NCBI RefSeq assembly: GCF_025717045.1
Contig: NZ_JAOVZN010000008.1
Span: 62,270 to 126,269 of the forward strand
Source of the DNA: Flavobacterium sp. SH_e
GTDB lineage: Bacteria > Bacteroidota > Bacteroidia > Flavobacteriales > Flavobacteriaceae
DNA length: 64,000 bases
Reading direction: 5' to 3'
Under the pieces are notes generated by a model. The model saw nothing but the letters and a program-made list of their open reading frames with translations, was not told where the DNA came from and did not search any database. This document shows positions 7,724 through 16,514 of the stretch, piece after piece; positions within the stretch are counted from its first letter, which is position 1, and each line of letters starts with the position of its first letter. The position numbers were made by a program, and so were the translations under genes.

Positions 7724-8713
7724 ATGAAAATCCTGAAACTTTTAGCATTATTTATTCCTTTTTTAGCTTCATCTCAAGAAGGAAAAATAAAGCCTTTAGA
7801 TATTAATTTAACAAATTATGAATATCCATTTCCTGTACAATTTTTAGAGTTAAGCAATCAGCGCCAAGCTCTTAAAATGGCTTACATGGATATTAAACCT
7901 GATAATTACAACAATAAAAATGTTGTTTTACTTCACGGAAAAAATTTCAATGGTGCTTACTGGGAAACCACGATTAAAGCTTTGACAAAAGAAGGTTTTC
8001 GAGTAATTGTCCCTGATCAAATTGGTTTCGGGAAATCGACAAAACCAGATAATTTTCAATATACTTTTCAGCAATTAGCCGAAAATACCAAAAGACTTTT
8101 AGATCATTTAGGAATTCAAAAAACAACGATTTTAGGTCATTCTATGGGCGGAATGTTGGCGACACGTTTTGCTTTGATGTATCCTGAAACGACAGAAAAA
8201 TTAGTTTTAGAAAACCCAATTGGCTTGGAAGATTGGAAATTGATTGTTCCTTACAAACCTGTCGATTGGTGGTACGAATCAGAATTGAAACAGAATTACG
8301 AGGGCATCAAAAAATACCAAATGGCAAATTATTATGATGGAAAATGGAATGCCAATTATCAAAAATGGGCTGAACTTGGTGCTGGATGGACCACTGCACC
8401 AGATTATGATCGTGTAGCTTGGAACTCTGCTCTTTTGTACGATATGATTTTTACGCAACCCGTTTTGTATGAATTCAAAAACATCAAAAGTCCGACACTT
8501 TTAATTATAGGAACGAGAGATAAAACTGCTTTAGGAAAGCCTTTGGTTTCAGCAGAAGTTCAAAAAACAATGGGAAATTATGCTGAATTGGGCAAAAAGA
8601 CACAAAAGGCAATTCCGAATTCAAAATTGGCGGAAATTCCAAATACGGGGCACTTACCACATATTGAATCTTTTGATGCATTTATAAAATCATTAATCGT
8701 ATTTTTGAAATAA
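7724..8713 (+). CDS. Alpha/beta hydrolase, exported
   Basis: A serine hydrolase of the alpha/beta fold. The ATG at 7724 gives a signal peptide (MKILKLLALFIPFLASSQ), so I prefer it to the TTG 54 nt upstream. The oxyanion strand VVLLHGKNFNGAYWE, the nucleophile elbow LGHSMGG, an aspartate in IGTRDKTALG and the histidine in NTGHLPHIES complete the catalytic triad. Close relatives act as lipases, esterases or haloalkane/epoxide hydrolases. The substrate is unknown. The extended cap region (KQNYEGIKKYQMANYYDGKW) is of moderate size. The stop is followed by a long inverted repeat. Confidence 0.88.
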   Translation: MKILKLLALFIPFLASSQEGKIKPLDINLTNYEYPFPVQFLELSNQRQALKMAYMDIKPDNYNNKNVVLLHGKNFNGAYWETTIKALTKEGFRVIVPDQIGFGKSTKPDNFQYTFQQLAENTKRLLDHLGIQKTTILGHSMGGMLATRFALMYPETTEKLVLENPIGLEDWKLIVPYKPVDWWYESELKQNYEGIKKYQMANYYDGKWNANYQKWAELGAGWTTAPDYDRVAWNSALLYDMIFTQPVLYEFKNIKSPTLLIIGTRDKTALGKPLVSAEVQKTMGNYAELGKKTQKAIPNSKLAEIPNTGHLPHIESFDAFIKSLIVFLK

Positions 8714-8725
8714 TTTTTTTTCTCC

Positions 8726-8777
8726 ACGAATTCACGAATTTGTTTTTTAAATTATTAAATATAATTCGTGAATTCGT
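8726..8777. repeat. 15-bp perfect inverted repeat with long loop
   Basis: ACGAATTCACGAATT at 8726-8740 is matched by its exact reverse complement at 8763-8777, with a 22-nt A/T-rich loop. It lies between the hydrolase and DUF1398 genes. It lacks the T run of a simple terminator, although it could still stop transcription. Wording of this type (ACGAATTCACGAATT) belongs to the intergenic repeat style of this genome. Confidence 0.85.
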
Positions 8778-8810
8778 AGCAAAAAAACCTAACCTAAAAA
8801 CTATATAAAT

Positions 8811-9200
8811 ATGTTTACAATAGAACAGATAAAAGAAGCACATTCGAAAGTAAAATCAGGCGCAGATTTTCCAAATTACATTCAGGATTTAATCATTTTA
8901 GGCGTAAAAGGATATGACACTTACGTACATGATGGAAGCACTGTTTATTTCGGTTTAAATAATTATACCGCTGCAGCTGAAGAAAAATATCCAGAAATTA
9001 AAGTAGCTGATTTTGCAAACAAAGAACTTTTTATTGAAAATTTGGTAAAACACCAGCACGGAGAAACCGATTATATGACTTTTTGCAATCATTGTGCGCA
9101 AGCTGGAATTGCAAAATGGCGCGTTGATATTGTTGAAATGACTTGTACCTATTTTGATAAATCGGAACATGAAATTTTAATCGAAAAAATTCCTGTTTAA
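8811..9200 (+). CDS. DUF1398 family protein
   Basis: A 129-residue cytoplasmic protein. The pattern (MFTIEQIKEAHSKVKSGADFPNYIQDLIILGVKGYDTYVHDGSTVYF, then KHQHGETDYMTFCNHCAQAGIAKWRVDIVEMTCTYFD) is that of the DUF1398 family, seen in E. coli YbcV and some phages. The cysteines and conserved GI-x-KWRVD are visible. No activity has been assigned. It follows the long inverted repeat and is followed by a ThuA-like gene after 14 nt, which may share its transcript. Confidence 0.85.
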   Translation: MFTIEQIKEAHSKVKSGADFPNYIQDLIILGVKGYDTYVHDGSTVYFGLNNYTAAAEEKYPEIKVADFANKELFIENLVKHQHGETDYMTFCNHCAQAGIAKWRVDIVEMTCTYFDKSEHEILIEKIPV

Positions 9201-9214
9201 TCACTTCAATATTC

Positions 9215-10072
9215 ATGACTATTTTCAACCAAAATCAACAAACCATCTTCAAAAAAAGCATTTTGCTTTTGGCTTTAATCGTTTCTTTCTTTGGCTTTTC
9301 CCAAAACAAAAAAGAACATTCAAAATTTAAAGTCATTGCTTTTTATACCGCAAAAAACGATCAGGCGCATATTAGTTTTGTGCATGAAGCCAATAAATAC
9401 TTCCCGAAATTAGCGGCAGAGAATCATTTTCAATACGATTCGACCAGTAATTGGGATAATTTAAATGCTAAGTTTTTGGCTAAATATCAAGTTGTTTTGT
9501 TTTTAGACACAAGACCTGAGAAAAAAGAACAGCGAGAAGCTTTTCAAAAATATATGGAAAACGGTGGCGGTTTCATTGGATTTCATTTTTCGGCATTTGC
9601 TTTAAATGATTCGAGTTATCCGCAAGATTGGAATTGGTATCACAACACTTTCTTGGGTTCTGGCGAATATGGAAGCAATACTTGGAAACCAACTTCGGCA
9701 GTTTTGAGAGTAGAAAATCAGCATTCTGTAACCAAAAATCTGCCTACAAAATTTAGTTCTGCTCCAAACGAATGGTACAGATGGTCGAATGATTTAACCA
9801 AAAATCCAGACATTGAAATTTTATTGGCCATTGATGAATCTAGTTTCCCTTTAGGAACTGGTCCAAAAGCTCACGAAATCTGGCATAGCGGTTATTATCC
9901 CGTTGTTTGGACAAACAAAAAATATAAAATGCTGTACGTAAATATGGGGCACAATGATATTGATTATGAAGGCGGAACGAACAAAACCTTATCGTACACT
10001 TTTGAAAATAAAACACAAAGTCAGTTAATATTGAATGCCTTGCTTTGGCTTGGAAATTCGAAGAAAAAATAA
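9215..10072 (+). CDS. ThuA-like domain protein, exported
   Basis: A 285-residue protein with a hydrophobic signal region (KSILLLALIVSFFGFSQ, about residues 14-30). The rest fits the ThuA fold, a class I glutamine amidotransferase-like sugar-associated domain: VIAFYTAKNDQAHISFVHEA, a central VVLFLDTR, ENGGGFIGFH, and the final NMGHNDIDYEGG. ThuA proteins are linked to trehalose and other sugar utilisation and are common in Bacteroidota envelope proteins. The function of this one is inferred only from fold. The start at 9215 gives a plausible signal peptide. Confidence 0.85.
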   Translation: MTIFNQNQQTIFKKSILLLALIVSFFGFSQNKKEHSKFKVIAFYTAKNDQAHISFVHEANKYFPKLAAENHFQYDSTSNWDNLNAKFLAKYQVVLFLDTRPEKKEQREAFQKYMENGGGFIGFHFSAFALNDSSYPQDWNWYHNTFLGSGEYGSNTWKPTSAVLRVENQHSVTKNLPTKFSSAPNEWYRWSNDLTKNPDIEILLAIDESSFPLGTGPKAHEIWHSGYYPVVWTNKKYKMLYVNMGHNDIDYEGGTNKTLSYTFENKTQSQLILNALLWLGNSKKK

Positions 10073-10075
10073 AAA

Positions 10076-10927
10076 ATGTCTACTATTTCTCCATTAATTA
10101 CAGCTCAAGAATTAATCGAATTAAATACCACTTCAAAAATCATTTTAATTGATGCTCGAGCTGGTGCAAACACTTTTGAATCTTATCAAAACGAACATTT
10201 AAAAGCCGCTCGTTTTGTCGATTTAAATCGTGATTTGGCAAATATTCCAGAAAATCCGGCAAATGGAGGAAGACATCCTTTGCCTTCTCCTGAAGAATTT
10301 GCAGAAACACTTTCTTCATTAGGAATTTCGCCTTCAGATCACGTTGTGGTTTATGATGATAAAAACGGCTCCAATTTTGCCGCGCGATTCTGGTGGATGA
10401 TGCGTGCGATTGGACATGAAAAAATTCAGGTTTTAAATGGCGGTTATCAAACTGGAATTCAAGCTGGTTTTCCAATAAATTCTGGAAATGAGACTTTTGA
10501 AAAAACAGCATATCCTTCGCAAAAATGGAAATTAGCTTTAGCAGATATTAAAGAAGTCGAAAAAGCTCGTAAAAATGATCAAAATATCGTAATCGATGTT
10601 CGCGATGAAAACCGCTATAATGGCTTAACAGAACCTCTGGATTTAATTGCAGGACATATTCCTGGAGCTATCAATGTTCCATTAACTGAAAATTTAGACG
10701 AAAACGGATTGTTTAAATCTGCCGATGAATTGGCCGAAAAATACAATGCAATTCTTGGAAATAAAAAAACAGAAAATACAATTGTTCATTGCGGTTCTGG
10801 CGTTACAGCTTGTCACACATTATTAGCAATGGATTACGCAGGACTTCCAATTCCTAAATTATATGTGGGTTCGTGGAGCGAATGGTCAAGAAACGATCGC
10901 GAAATGGCATTAAAAGAGAATAAATAA
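10076..10927 (+). CDS. Sulfurtransferase (thiosulfate/3-mercaptopyruvate type)
   Basis: A 283-residue cytoplasmic protein of two rhodanese domains. The first (about residues 1-145) lacks the catalytic cysteine. The second (about 155-283) has VIDVRDENRYNG and the active loop IVHCGSGVTACH, where the CGSGVTA sequence is the 3-mercaptopyruvate sulfurtransferase type rather than the rhodanese CRxGxT. It transfers sulfur from 3-mercaptopyruvate or thiosulfate to acceptors such as cyanide or thiols. It starts 4 nt after the ThuA gene and precedes the ABC gene by about 16 nt, so they probably share a transcript. Confidence 0.9.
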   Translation: MSTISPLITAQELIELNTTSKIILIDARAGANTFESYQNEHLKAARFVDLNRDLANIPENPANGGRHPLPSPEEFAETLSSLGISPSDHVVVYDDKNGSNFAARFWWMMRAIGHEKIQVLNGGYQTGIQAGFPINSGNETFEKTAYPSQKWKLALADIKEVEKARKNDQNIVIDVRDENRYNGLTEPLDLIAGHIPGAINVPLTENLDENGLFKSADELAEKYNAILGNKKTENTIVHCGSGVTACHTLLAMDYAGLPIPKLYVGSWSEWSRNDREMALKENK

Positions 10928-10942
10928 TATTAAAAAATTACA

Positions 10943-12184
10943 ATGCAACACTGGGATATACTTTTATCTAATCAGGTAAATAAAAAAGCTTTTATAGACA
11001 ATATATTAAACGGAGAAGCCAAAGGAGAATTAGCAGTCTTTAATAATCAAAAAGGAATTCTTTTCTCTGATATTTCAATTGAAAAATTTATTGAAAAAGA
11101 GTTTCAATACGACAGCGTTGAAGCTTCAACAACTTCAAATAGACAATTGCGAACTTTTTCTTCTGGAGAACGCAAAAAAGAGTTTTTACGTTATTGCATT
11201 GACCAAAAACCAGATTTTATCATTTTCGACAATCCGTTTGATCATTTAGATCAGGCTTCTAGAGCTGTTTTAGCTAAATCTCTTGAAAATTTAACCGATT
11301 CTATTGCTATTATTCAATTATTGAATCGTAATGTCGACGTGTTAGATTTTGTTCCAAATAAAGCTTTAATTAAAGACAATTCATTTGAATTACACCCTTT
11401 TGTAAAAAACGAAAATCATTTTAAAACATTAAATACAGCTTCAATCCCGAAAGCTACTGAAACACATTCTTTTCAAGATAATGTATTAATAAAATTAGAA
11501 GATGTTTCGGTAAGCTACGAAGAAAGAAAAATCATAAACAAGATTTCTTGGACAATAAAACAAGGCGAATTCTGGCAATTAATTGGTCCGAATGGTTCTG
11601 GAAAAAGTACTATTTTATCCTTAATTACAGGAGATAATCCGAAAGGTTTTGGGCAGAATTTATTTTTGTTTGGAAGAAAAAAAGGTACTGGCGAAAGTGT
11701 TTGGGAAATCAAGAAACAAATTGGAATTTTCACAACTTCTATGACCGATTTATTTCAAAAAGGCCATACGTTGGAACAAATGATTTTATCGGGTTTCTTT
11801 GATTCTATTGGACTTTATACTGAACCAACAACACATCAAAAACAAATTGTAAATCAATGGCTTGAAGTTATTGAAATGACGCATTTAAGAAAAAAGCGTT
11901 TTATAGATCTATCTATTGGACAACAACGTGTAGCATTAATTGTTCGTGCTGTTTTAAAACATCCGCCATTATTAATTTTAGACGAACCAGTTGAAGGTTT
12001 AGACGACGAAAATGTAGATTTAGTTATTCAATTAATAAATACTATCAAACAAGAAACAAATGTGAGTATTATTTATGTTTCACACCGAATTGAACAAGGT
12101 CTTGCTCCTACTTCTGTTTTCGAACTTTTGCCTTCAGAAACAGGATCAATCGGAAAAATAAAATATCATTCAGAATTAAATTAA
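10943..12184 (+). CDS. ModF-like ABC ATPase with degenerate first domain
   Basis: A 413-residue double ABC ATPase. The first half keeps an ABC signature FSSGERKK and Walker B DFIIFDNPFDHLD but has no Walker A. The second half has a full set: GPNGSGKST (Walker A), LSIGQQRVALI in place of LSGGQ and LLILDEPVEGLD (Walker B). Soluble tandem ATPases of this type are called ModF or PhrA-like and have been linked to molybdate uptake or DNA photorepair, but no molybdate genes lie nearby. There is no membrane partner in the window. It ends directly before a small lipoprotein gene. Confidence 0.8.
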   Translation: MQHWDILLSNQVNKKAFIDNILNGEAKGELAVFNNQKGILFSDISIEKFIEKEFQYDSVEASTTSNRQLRTFSSGERKKEFLRYCIDQKPDFIIFDNPFDHLDQASRAVLAKSLENLTDSIAIIQLLNRNVDVLDFVPNKALIKDNSFELHPFVKNENHFKTLNTASIPKATETHSFQDNVLIKLEDVSVSYEERKIINKISWTIKQGEFWQLIGPNGSGKSTILSLITGDNPKGFGQNLFLFGRKKGTGESVWEIKKQIGIFTTSMTDLFQKGHTLEQMILSGFFDSIGLYTEPTTHQKQIVNQWLEVIEMTHLRKKRFIDLSIGQQRVALIVRAVLKHPPLLILDEPVEGLDDENVDLVIQLINTIKQETNVSIIYVSHRIEQGLAPTSVFELLPSETGSIGKIKYHSELN

Positions 12185-12796
12185 ATGAAAATAAAATTTG
12201 TAGTATTTCTTTTTTTACAATTAATCTTGATTTCGTGTTCTGGCACAATTTCAACAGTAAAAAAAGAATATACTTTAAACAATTCAAAAGAACTTAAATC
12301 AAATTGGACAATCAATTCTAAAGAATGGATTTTAAAAAATGATACTCTTACAGGAAACGGTTCGCTTTCGCCTTGGGGAGTTTTGGTTTCTAAAAAACAG
12401 CTTCCAAAGAATTATGAAATTGATTTTAAAGTCAACATGACAAATGCATCTTTATTCGAAATCATGCTCAATTTGGACAAAGAAAAATACATTCGAACTT
12501 ACTTGTATCAAATTGATCAAAACATTGTAATTGGCGATGGAATGTACAATAAAAAAGATGATTCGTATGGCAAACGAGGCGGAAAAACGTTGTTTAGAAA
12601 ACCAATGCAATTAGAAAACAATAAATGGTATGCTGCAAAAATTAAAATTATAAACAATCAATTATACTTTTCTGTAAATGATAAAACAACTTTAGAATGT
12701 TCTCTTGAAAAAAGCAATCTAAACCAAAAAGGAAAACTTGGTTTCATAACCAACGGAGAAGTCAAAATAACGGGTTTAACAATTAAAACTTTCTAA
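12185..12796 (+). CDS. Lipoprotein with possible concanavalin-like fold
   Basis: A 203-residue protein beginning 1 nt after the ABC ATPase stop. It has a lipobox (FLFLQLILISCSG, Cys at about residue 18). The mature part alternates beta strands and turns (LTGNGSLSPWGVLVSKKQLPKNYEIDFKVNM; then NNKWYAAKIKIINNQLYFSVN), a pattern reminiscent of DUF1080/LamG concanavalin-like domains that bind sugars. No catalytic residues are evident. It should be lipid-anchored at the cell envelope. The annotation is a fold-level inference only. Confidence 0.6.
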   Translation: MKIKFVVFLFLQLILISCSGTISTVKKEYTLNNSKELKSNWTINSKEWILKNDTLTGNGSLSPWGVLVSKKQLPKNYEIDFKVNMTNASLFEIMLNLDKEKYIRTYLYQIDQNIVIGDGMYNKKDDSYGKRGGKTLFRKPMQLENNKWYAAKIKIINNQLYFSVNDKTTLECSLEKSNLNQKGKLGFITNGEVKITGLTIKTF

Positions 12797-12812
12797 AAAA
12801 GATTCGCTGCAA

Positions 12813-13298
12813 ATGGAAAAATACGAGATATTGCAGAATGGTGATAACGAAATGACGATTTCATTTTATTTCAATAAAAAATCACTAATTATTCCTTGGA
12901 TAATTTTCTTTTCAATATTGCTATTAATCGTCAGTCGTTTAAATCCTGAACTATTAGCTGAAACAATTATCTCTATAATCATTGCAATGTCAGCAATCAC
13001 TTATGTCCTATTTAATGATTACTTTGAATGGTACAGAAACAAATTTCATGTGCTTAGTATTAGAGATGAAGATTTGTACATTAATAATAAATTTCATTGC
13101 AAATTATATAAATTACAATCTGTAAATGTTATTTATCTTCGTGGAAAATATAGCTTAGGCTGGATGGTCTATTTGGATGTTTTTCCTATTTCATCAAATG
13201 ACTACATCATAAAGAAACAGTTATTAGAAAAAGATGCGCATGAAATAGCAGAAAAAATCTCAATATTTCTTAATCGAAATGTCAAAATAGAATCATAA
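12813..13298 (+). CDS. Small membrane protein, unknown function
   Basis: A 161-residue protein with two adjacent hydrophobic segments (about residues 27-45 and 49-67) and a soluble C-terminal half of mostly beta character, the arrangement of PH-like or bacterial DUF-type membrane proteins. No recognised motif. It lies 16 nt downstream of the lipoprotein gene and ends at a strong terminator, so it is likely to be the last gene of this transcript. Confidence 0.6.
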   Translation: MEKYEILQNGDNEMTISFYFNKKSLIIPWIIFFSILLLIVSRLNPELLAETIISIIIAMSAITYVLFNDYFEWYRNKFHVLSIRDEDLYINNKFHCKLYKLQSVNVIYLRGKYSLGWMVYLDVFPISSNDYIIKKQLLEKDAHEIAEKISIFLNRNVKIES

Positions 13299-13325
13299 AA
13301 AAGCTCCCAAAAAGGAGCTTTTTCT
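13297..13325 (+). terminator. Strong intrinsic terminator
   Basis: AAAAAAGCTCC pairs with GGAGCTTTTT across the 6-nt loop CAAAAA, followed by Ts. It overlaps the end of the small membrane protein gene and faces the convergent rluD gene. Confidence 0.85.
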
Positions 13326-13380
13326 ATTTTATTATGTAAAGAAAGAAATTATCTAATTGACAAATTCTCTAATTCTATAA

Positions 13381-14424
13381 TTACGATTCATCCTCAACAT
13401 TATGCGACTTCACATAATTTTGCCATTTCTCAATACAATCCTTAAAATCCTGAGGCAGTTCAGTATCAAAACGCATCATTTCGCCAGTAGTTGGATGAAC
13501 AAATCCAAGTGTTTTGGCATGCAATGCTTGACGTGGTAAAGCTTTAAAACAATTTTCGATAAACTGTTTGTATTTTGTAAAAGTCGTTCCTTTCAAAATC
13601 AAATGACCGCCGTAACGCTCATCATTAAACAACGGATGCCCGATGTGTTTCATGTGCGCACGAATCTGATGTGTTCTACCCGTTTCTAATTTACAAGAAA
13701 TCAAAGTTACATAACCAAAACGTTCTAAAACTTTATAATGCGTAATAGCAGGTTTACCGATTTCTGGATCGTCAAAAACCGCCATTTGCATACGATCTTT
13801 CAAATGTCTAGCAAGATTTCCTTCAATTGTACCGCTGTCAGCCACAACATTTCCCCAAACAAGAGCAATATATTCGCGCTCGGTAGTTTTAGCTTCAAAC
13901 TGCTTTGCTAAATGCGTCATTGCAGCTTCTGTTTTAGCCACAACCAAAAGACCAGAAGTATCTTTATCAATTCTATGAACCAAACCTGGGCGTTCGCTGC
14001 TATTCATTGGCAAATTATCAAAATGATGCGCCAAAGCATTTACCAAAGTTCCAGTATAATTCCCGTGGCCAGGATGCACAACCATTCCAGGCTCTTTATT
14101 AATCAATAAAAGAGCGTCGTCTTCATAAACAATATTCAACGGAATATCTTCAGGAAGAATATGGTTTTCAAACGGAGGATGCGACAACATAACCGTTATC
14201 ACATCAAAAGGTTTTACTTTATAATTTGATTTTACCGGAATATCATTCACAAAAATGTTTCCATTAGTTGCCGCGTTCTGAATTTTATTTCGTGTGGCAT
14301 TCGGAATCAAATACATTAAATATTTGTCAATACGCAAAAACGCTTGACCTTTTGGGACTTCAAATCTATAATGTTCGAATAATTCGTCTTCTAGATCTAA
14401 ATTTTCTTCAATATTATTGTTCAT
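13381..14424 (-). CDS. rluD: 23S rRNA pseudouridine synthase RluD-type
   Basis: A 347-residue RluA/RluD-family protein. An S4 RNA-binding domain comes first (LRIDKYLMYLIPNATRNKIQNAATNGNIFVN), then the pseudouridine synthase domain with catalytic Asp in RPGLVHRIDKDTSGLLVVAKT and the conserved LETGRTHQIRAHMKHIGHPL. RluD converts uridines in 23S rRNA helix 69 to pseudouridine and is needed for normal translation. Its start overlaps the PASTA gene's stop by 11 nt, so these are translationally coupled. The position of the reaction is inferred from the closest family type. Confidence 0.92.
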   Translation of the reverse strand: MNNNIEENLDLEDELFEHYRFEVPKGQAFLRIDKYLMYLIPNATRNKIQNAATNGNIFVNDIPVKSNYKVKPFDVITVMLSHPPFENHILPEDIPLNIVYEDDALLLINKEPGMVVHPGHGNYTGTLVNALAHHFDNLPMNSSERPGLVHRIDKDTSGLLVVAKTEAAMTHLAKQFEAKTTEREYIALVWGNVVADSGTIEGNLARHLKDRMQMAVFDDPEIGKPAITHYKVLERFGYVTLISCKLETGRTHQIRAHMKHIGHPLFNDERYGGHLILKGTTFTKYKQFIENCFKALPRQALHAKTLGFVHPTTGEMMRFDTELPQDFKDCIEKWQNYVKSHNVEDES

Positions 14425-15031
14425 CTGCTGGGGTTTCTACAGGCACTGCAGTACTGTCTGCCTGACTATCATCTACATAACTTGCTTTTCCGTCTCCTAA
14501 AACCAAATCAATTTTAGAAGCTTTAAGCACGCGATCTCCTACTTTTAAGTTTCTTCCTTTCAAACGCATTTCCAAAACCATATCTTTTCCAAGATTTGGA
14601 ATATATGTAATCGTTCCTGGTTCAAGACCTAACGCTTTTAACGTTGGTACAGCTTCACGATATGTTTTCTCGATTAAATCTGGAATTTTTACAGACGAAA
14701 AACCAGACGCATTAATCTTAATATAAATTTTTCTACCCACTTTAACCTTTGTTCCAGGCAACGGATCTTGCTCTACAACGCTATATTTTGGGAATTCACT
14801 TCTGTAATCAACACTATCCAATAGAACGTAATCTAAATCTAGTTCATCCAATTTTTCTTCAACTTGTTCTTCAGTCAATTTAGACAAATTCGGAACAGCA
14901 ATTTCGTGTCCGTGATCAGTTGTAAAAGTCAACCAATGCATAAATAAATAACCAATAAGCGCAATAATTGCTGCCGCAGCAAGCAATTGCAAGAAAAAAA
15001 CTCGGCTTGTTAAATACTGACGTAAACTCAT
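14414..15031 (-). CDS. PASTA-domain membrane protein
   Basis: A 205-residue protein with one membrane helix near the N-terminus (about residues 11-32, FFLQLLAAAAIIALIGYLFM) and an extracytoplasmic part of PASTA repeats (VPNLSKLTEEQVEEKLDELDLDYVL; IPDLIEKTYREAVPTLKALGLEPG). PASTA domains bind peptidoglycan precursors or beta-lactams, usually in kinases or penicillin-binding proteins, but here no kinase is fused. The 3' end overlaps rluD by 11 nt. The neighbour ddl, which makes D-Ala-D-Ala, fits a cell-wall link. Confidence 0.88.
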   Translation of the reverse strand: MSLRQYLTSRVFFLQLLAAAAIIALIGYLFMHWLTFTTDHGHEIAVPNLSKLTEEQVEEKLDELDLDYVLLDSVDYRSEFPKYSVVEQDPLPGTKVKVGRKIYIKINASGFSSVKIPDLIEKTYREAVPTLKALGLEPGTITYIPNLGKDMVLEMRLKGRNLKVGDRVLKASKIDLVLGDGKASYVDDSQADSTAVPVETPADEQ

Positions 15032-15116
15032 AAATTTATTTTTAATAGCGACAAAGATAAAGTATTTCGTTTCAAAAAAAATGATAATTTTGTTTAAAAC
15101 AAGAAAGTGCCATGAT

Positions 15117-15142
15117 TGTCATCCTGAGCGAAGTCGAAGGAT
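15117..15142 (+). repeat. Common Bacteroidota intergenic repeat phrase
   Basis: The sequence TGTCATCCTGAGCGAAGTCG continues with AAGGAT. ATCCT (15121-15125) pairs with AGGAT (15138-15142). This wording recurs in the intergenic DNA of many Bacteroidota; here it adjoins the structured element at 15149-15226. Confidence 0.6.
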
Positions 15143-15148
15143 AATTTT

Positions 15149-15226
15149 CAGGAGCTGTTTCCTGCTATCCGCTGTATCTTTTGCGCCGAACCCCGGCACA
15201 AAAGGATGCCGCTTCTATCAGGGCTA
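15149..15226 (-). ncRNA. Structured element resembling flavo-1 RNA (copy 1)
   Basis: Read on the minus strand this has GATAGAAGCGG, a central hairpin (CTTTTGTGCC with GGCGCAAAAG around GGGGTTC), then GCGGATAGC and AACAGC. A second element at 25792-25843 shares the framing words GATAGAAGC-GG, GCGGATAGC and ACAGC while the middle hairpin differs, the pattern of a conserved RNA with a variable stem. The arrangement recalls the flavo-1 RNA motif of Flavobacteria, whose function is unknown. Assignment is from memory of the motif and not from a covariance search. It lies between the PASTA gene and ddl. Confidence 0.5.
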
Positions 15227-15347
15227 AGACACTTGGTTTCATAAGAACGTTATTTATTAAAAAATCATATATCAAATTAAAGTTTCAAAACAGATTTAAG
15301 CGATTTTCATCAAAACTTGAAACAAATTAAAAATCCAAAATAAAAAC

Positions 15348-16319
15348 ATGAAAAACATTGCCATCATCATGGGCGGCTATTCCAGCGAATACAAAATATC
15401 TTTAATCAGCGGGAACGTCGTGTATCAATATCTTGACAAAACAAAATACAACGGATTCCGTATTCACATTTTCAAAGAAAAATGGGTGTACGTTGACCAA
15501 AACGATGCCGAATTTCCAATTGATAGAAATGATTTTTCAGTTACAGTAAACGGTGAAAAAATCACATTTGACTGTGTTTTCAACGCCATTCATGGAACTC
15601 CAGGCGAAGACGGTTTAATGCAAGCTTATTTCGAATTAATCGGTCTGCCACAATCTTCTTGCGATTATTACCAATCGGCTTTAACATTCAATAAAAGAGA
15701 TTTATTGTCGGTTTTAAAACCATACGGAATCAAAACAGCAATTTCTTATTACTTGAACAAAGGAGACGAAATCAATACTGCCGAAATCGTTAAAAAAGTT
15801 GGACTTCCTTGTTTCGTAAAACCAAACAAAGCAGGTTCAAGTTTCGGAATCTCAAAAGTAAAAACAGAAGCTGAATTGCCAATTGCAATTGAAGTGGCTT
15901 ACAAAGAAGATAACGAAATCATCATTGAAAGTTTCCTTGACGGAACTGAAGTTTCTGTGGGAGTTATCAATTACAAAGGCGAAATTATCGTTTTACCGAT
16001 TACAGAAATTGTATCAGACAATGATTTCTTCGATTACGAAGCAAAATACGAAGGAAAATCGCAAGAAATCACACCAGCAAGAATTTCTGACGAACTGACT
16101 AAAAAAGTGTCAGAAACTGCAAAACGCGCGTACGAAGTTTTAAAAATGAGAGGTTTCTCAAGAAGCGAATTCATCATTGTAAACGGCGAACCGCACATGC
16201 TTGAAATGAACACCATTCCAGGTCTAACAACCGAAAGTTTAATCCCGCAACAAGCAAAAGCGGCTGGAATTTCTCTAGAAGATTTATTTACAAATGCGAT
16301 TGAGTTAGCTTTAGCTTAA
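15348..16319 (+). CDS. ddl: D-alanine--D-alanine ligase
   Basis: A 323-residue ATP-grasp enzyme that joins two D-alanines for peptidoglycan. Conserved segments are MGGYSSEYKISLISGN at the N-terminus, FVKPNKAGSSFGISKV in the ATP-binding region, and the C-terminal EMNTIPGLTTESLIP with the metal-binding residues. Length matches family members. The minus-strand PASTA gene starts on the other side of the repeat-containing intergenic region. The strong hairpin directly after the stop ends the transcript. Confidence 0.95.
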   Translation: MKNIAIIMGGYSSEYKISLISGNVVYQYLDKTKYNGFRIHIFKEKWVYVDQNDAEFPIDRNDFSVTVNGEKITFDCVFNAIHGTPGEDGLMQAYFELIGLPQSSCDYYQSALTFNKRDLLSVLKPYGIKTAISYYLNKGDEINTAEIVKKVGLPCFVKPNKAGSSFGISKVKTEAELPIAIEVAYKEDNEIIIESFLDGTEVSVGVINYKGEIIVLPITEIVSDNDFFDYEAKYEGKSQEITPARISDELTKKVSETAKRAYEVLKMRGFSRSEFIIVNGEPHMLEMNTIPGLTTESLIPQQAKAAGISLEDLFTNAIELALA

Positions 16320-16338
16320 TAAATGTCTCCAAGATACT

Positions 16339-16376
16339 AAGGTGCTGAAATTATAGAATTTCAGCACCTTTTTTTT
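16339..16376 (+). terminator. Strong intrinsic terminator after ddl
   Basis: AAGGTGCTGAAATT (16339-16352) pairs perfectly with AATTTCAGCACCTT (16357-16370) around ATAG, then a T run. A 14-bp stem, clear intrinsic terminator. Confidence 0.92.
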
Positions 16377-16514
16377 ATGGTTTCTATTCAAAAGATTGAT
16401 TCATTATTTATCAAAATTTACATAAAAAATCACGGTCAAAACATGGAAATTAAGATACATTGTAAACACCAAAAGGTAGTATCTTAGTATCTCAAAACCT
16501 TATCTGCTTAAAAA

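Larger units (their letters stand above)
15032..15347. other. Intergenic region, PASTA to ddl
   Basis: About 316 bp between divergent genes. It holds the promoters of both genes, the GTCATCCTGAGC repeat and the flavo-1-like element. I see no further ORF or hairpin. Confidence 0.6.
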
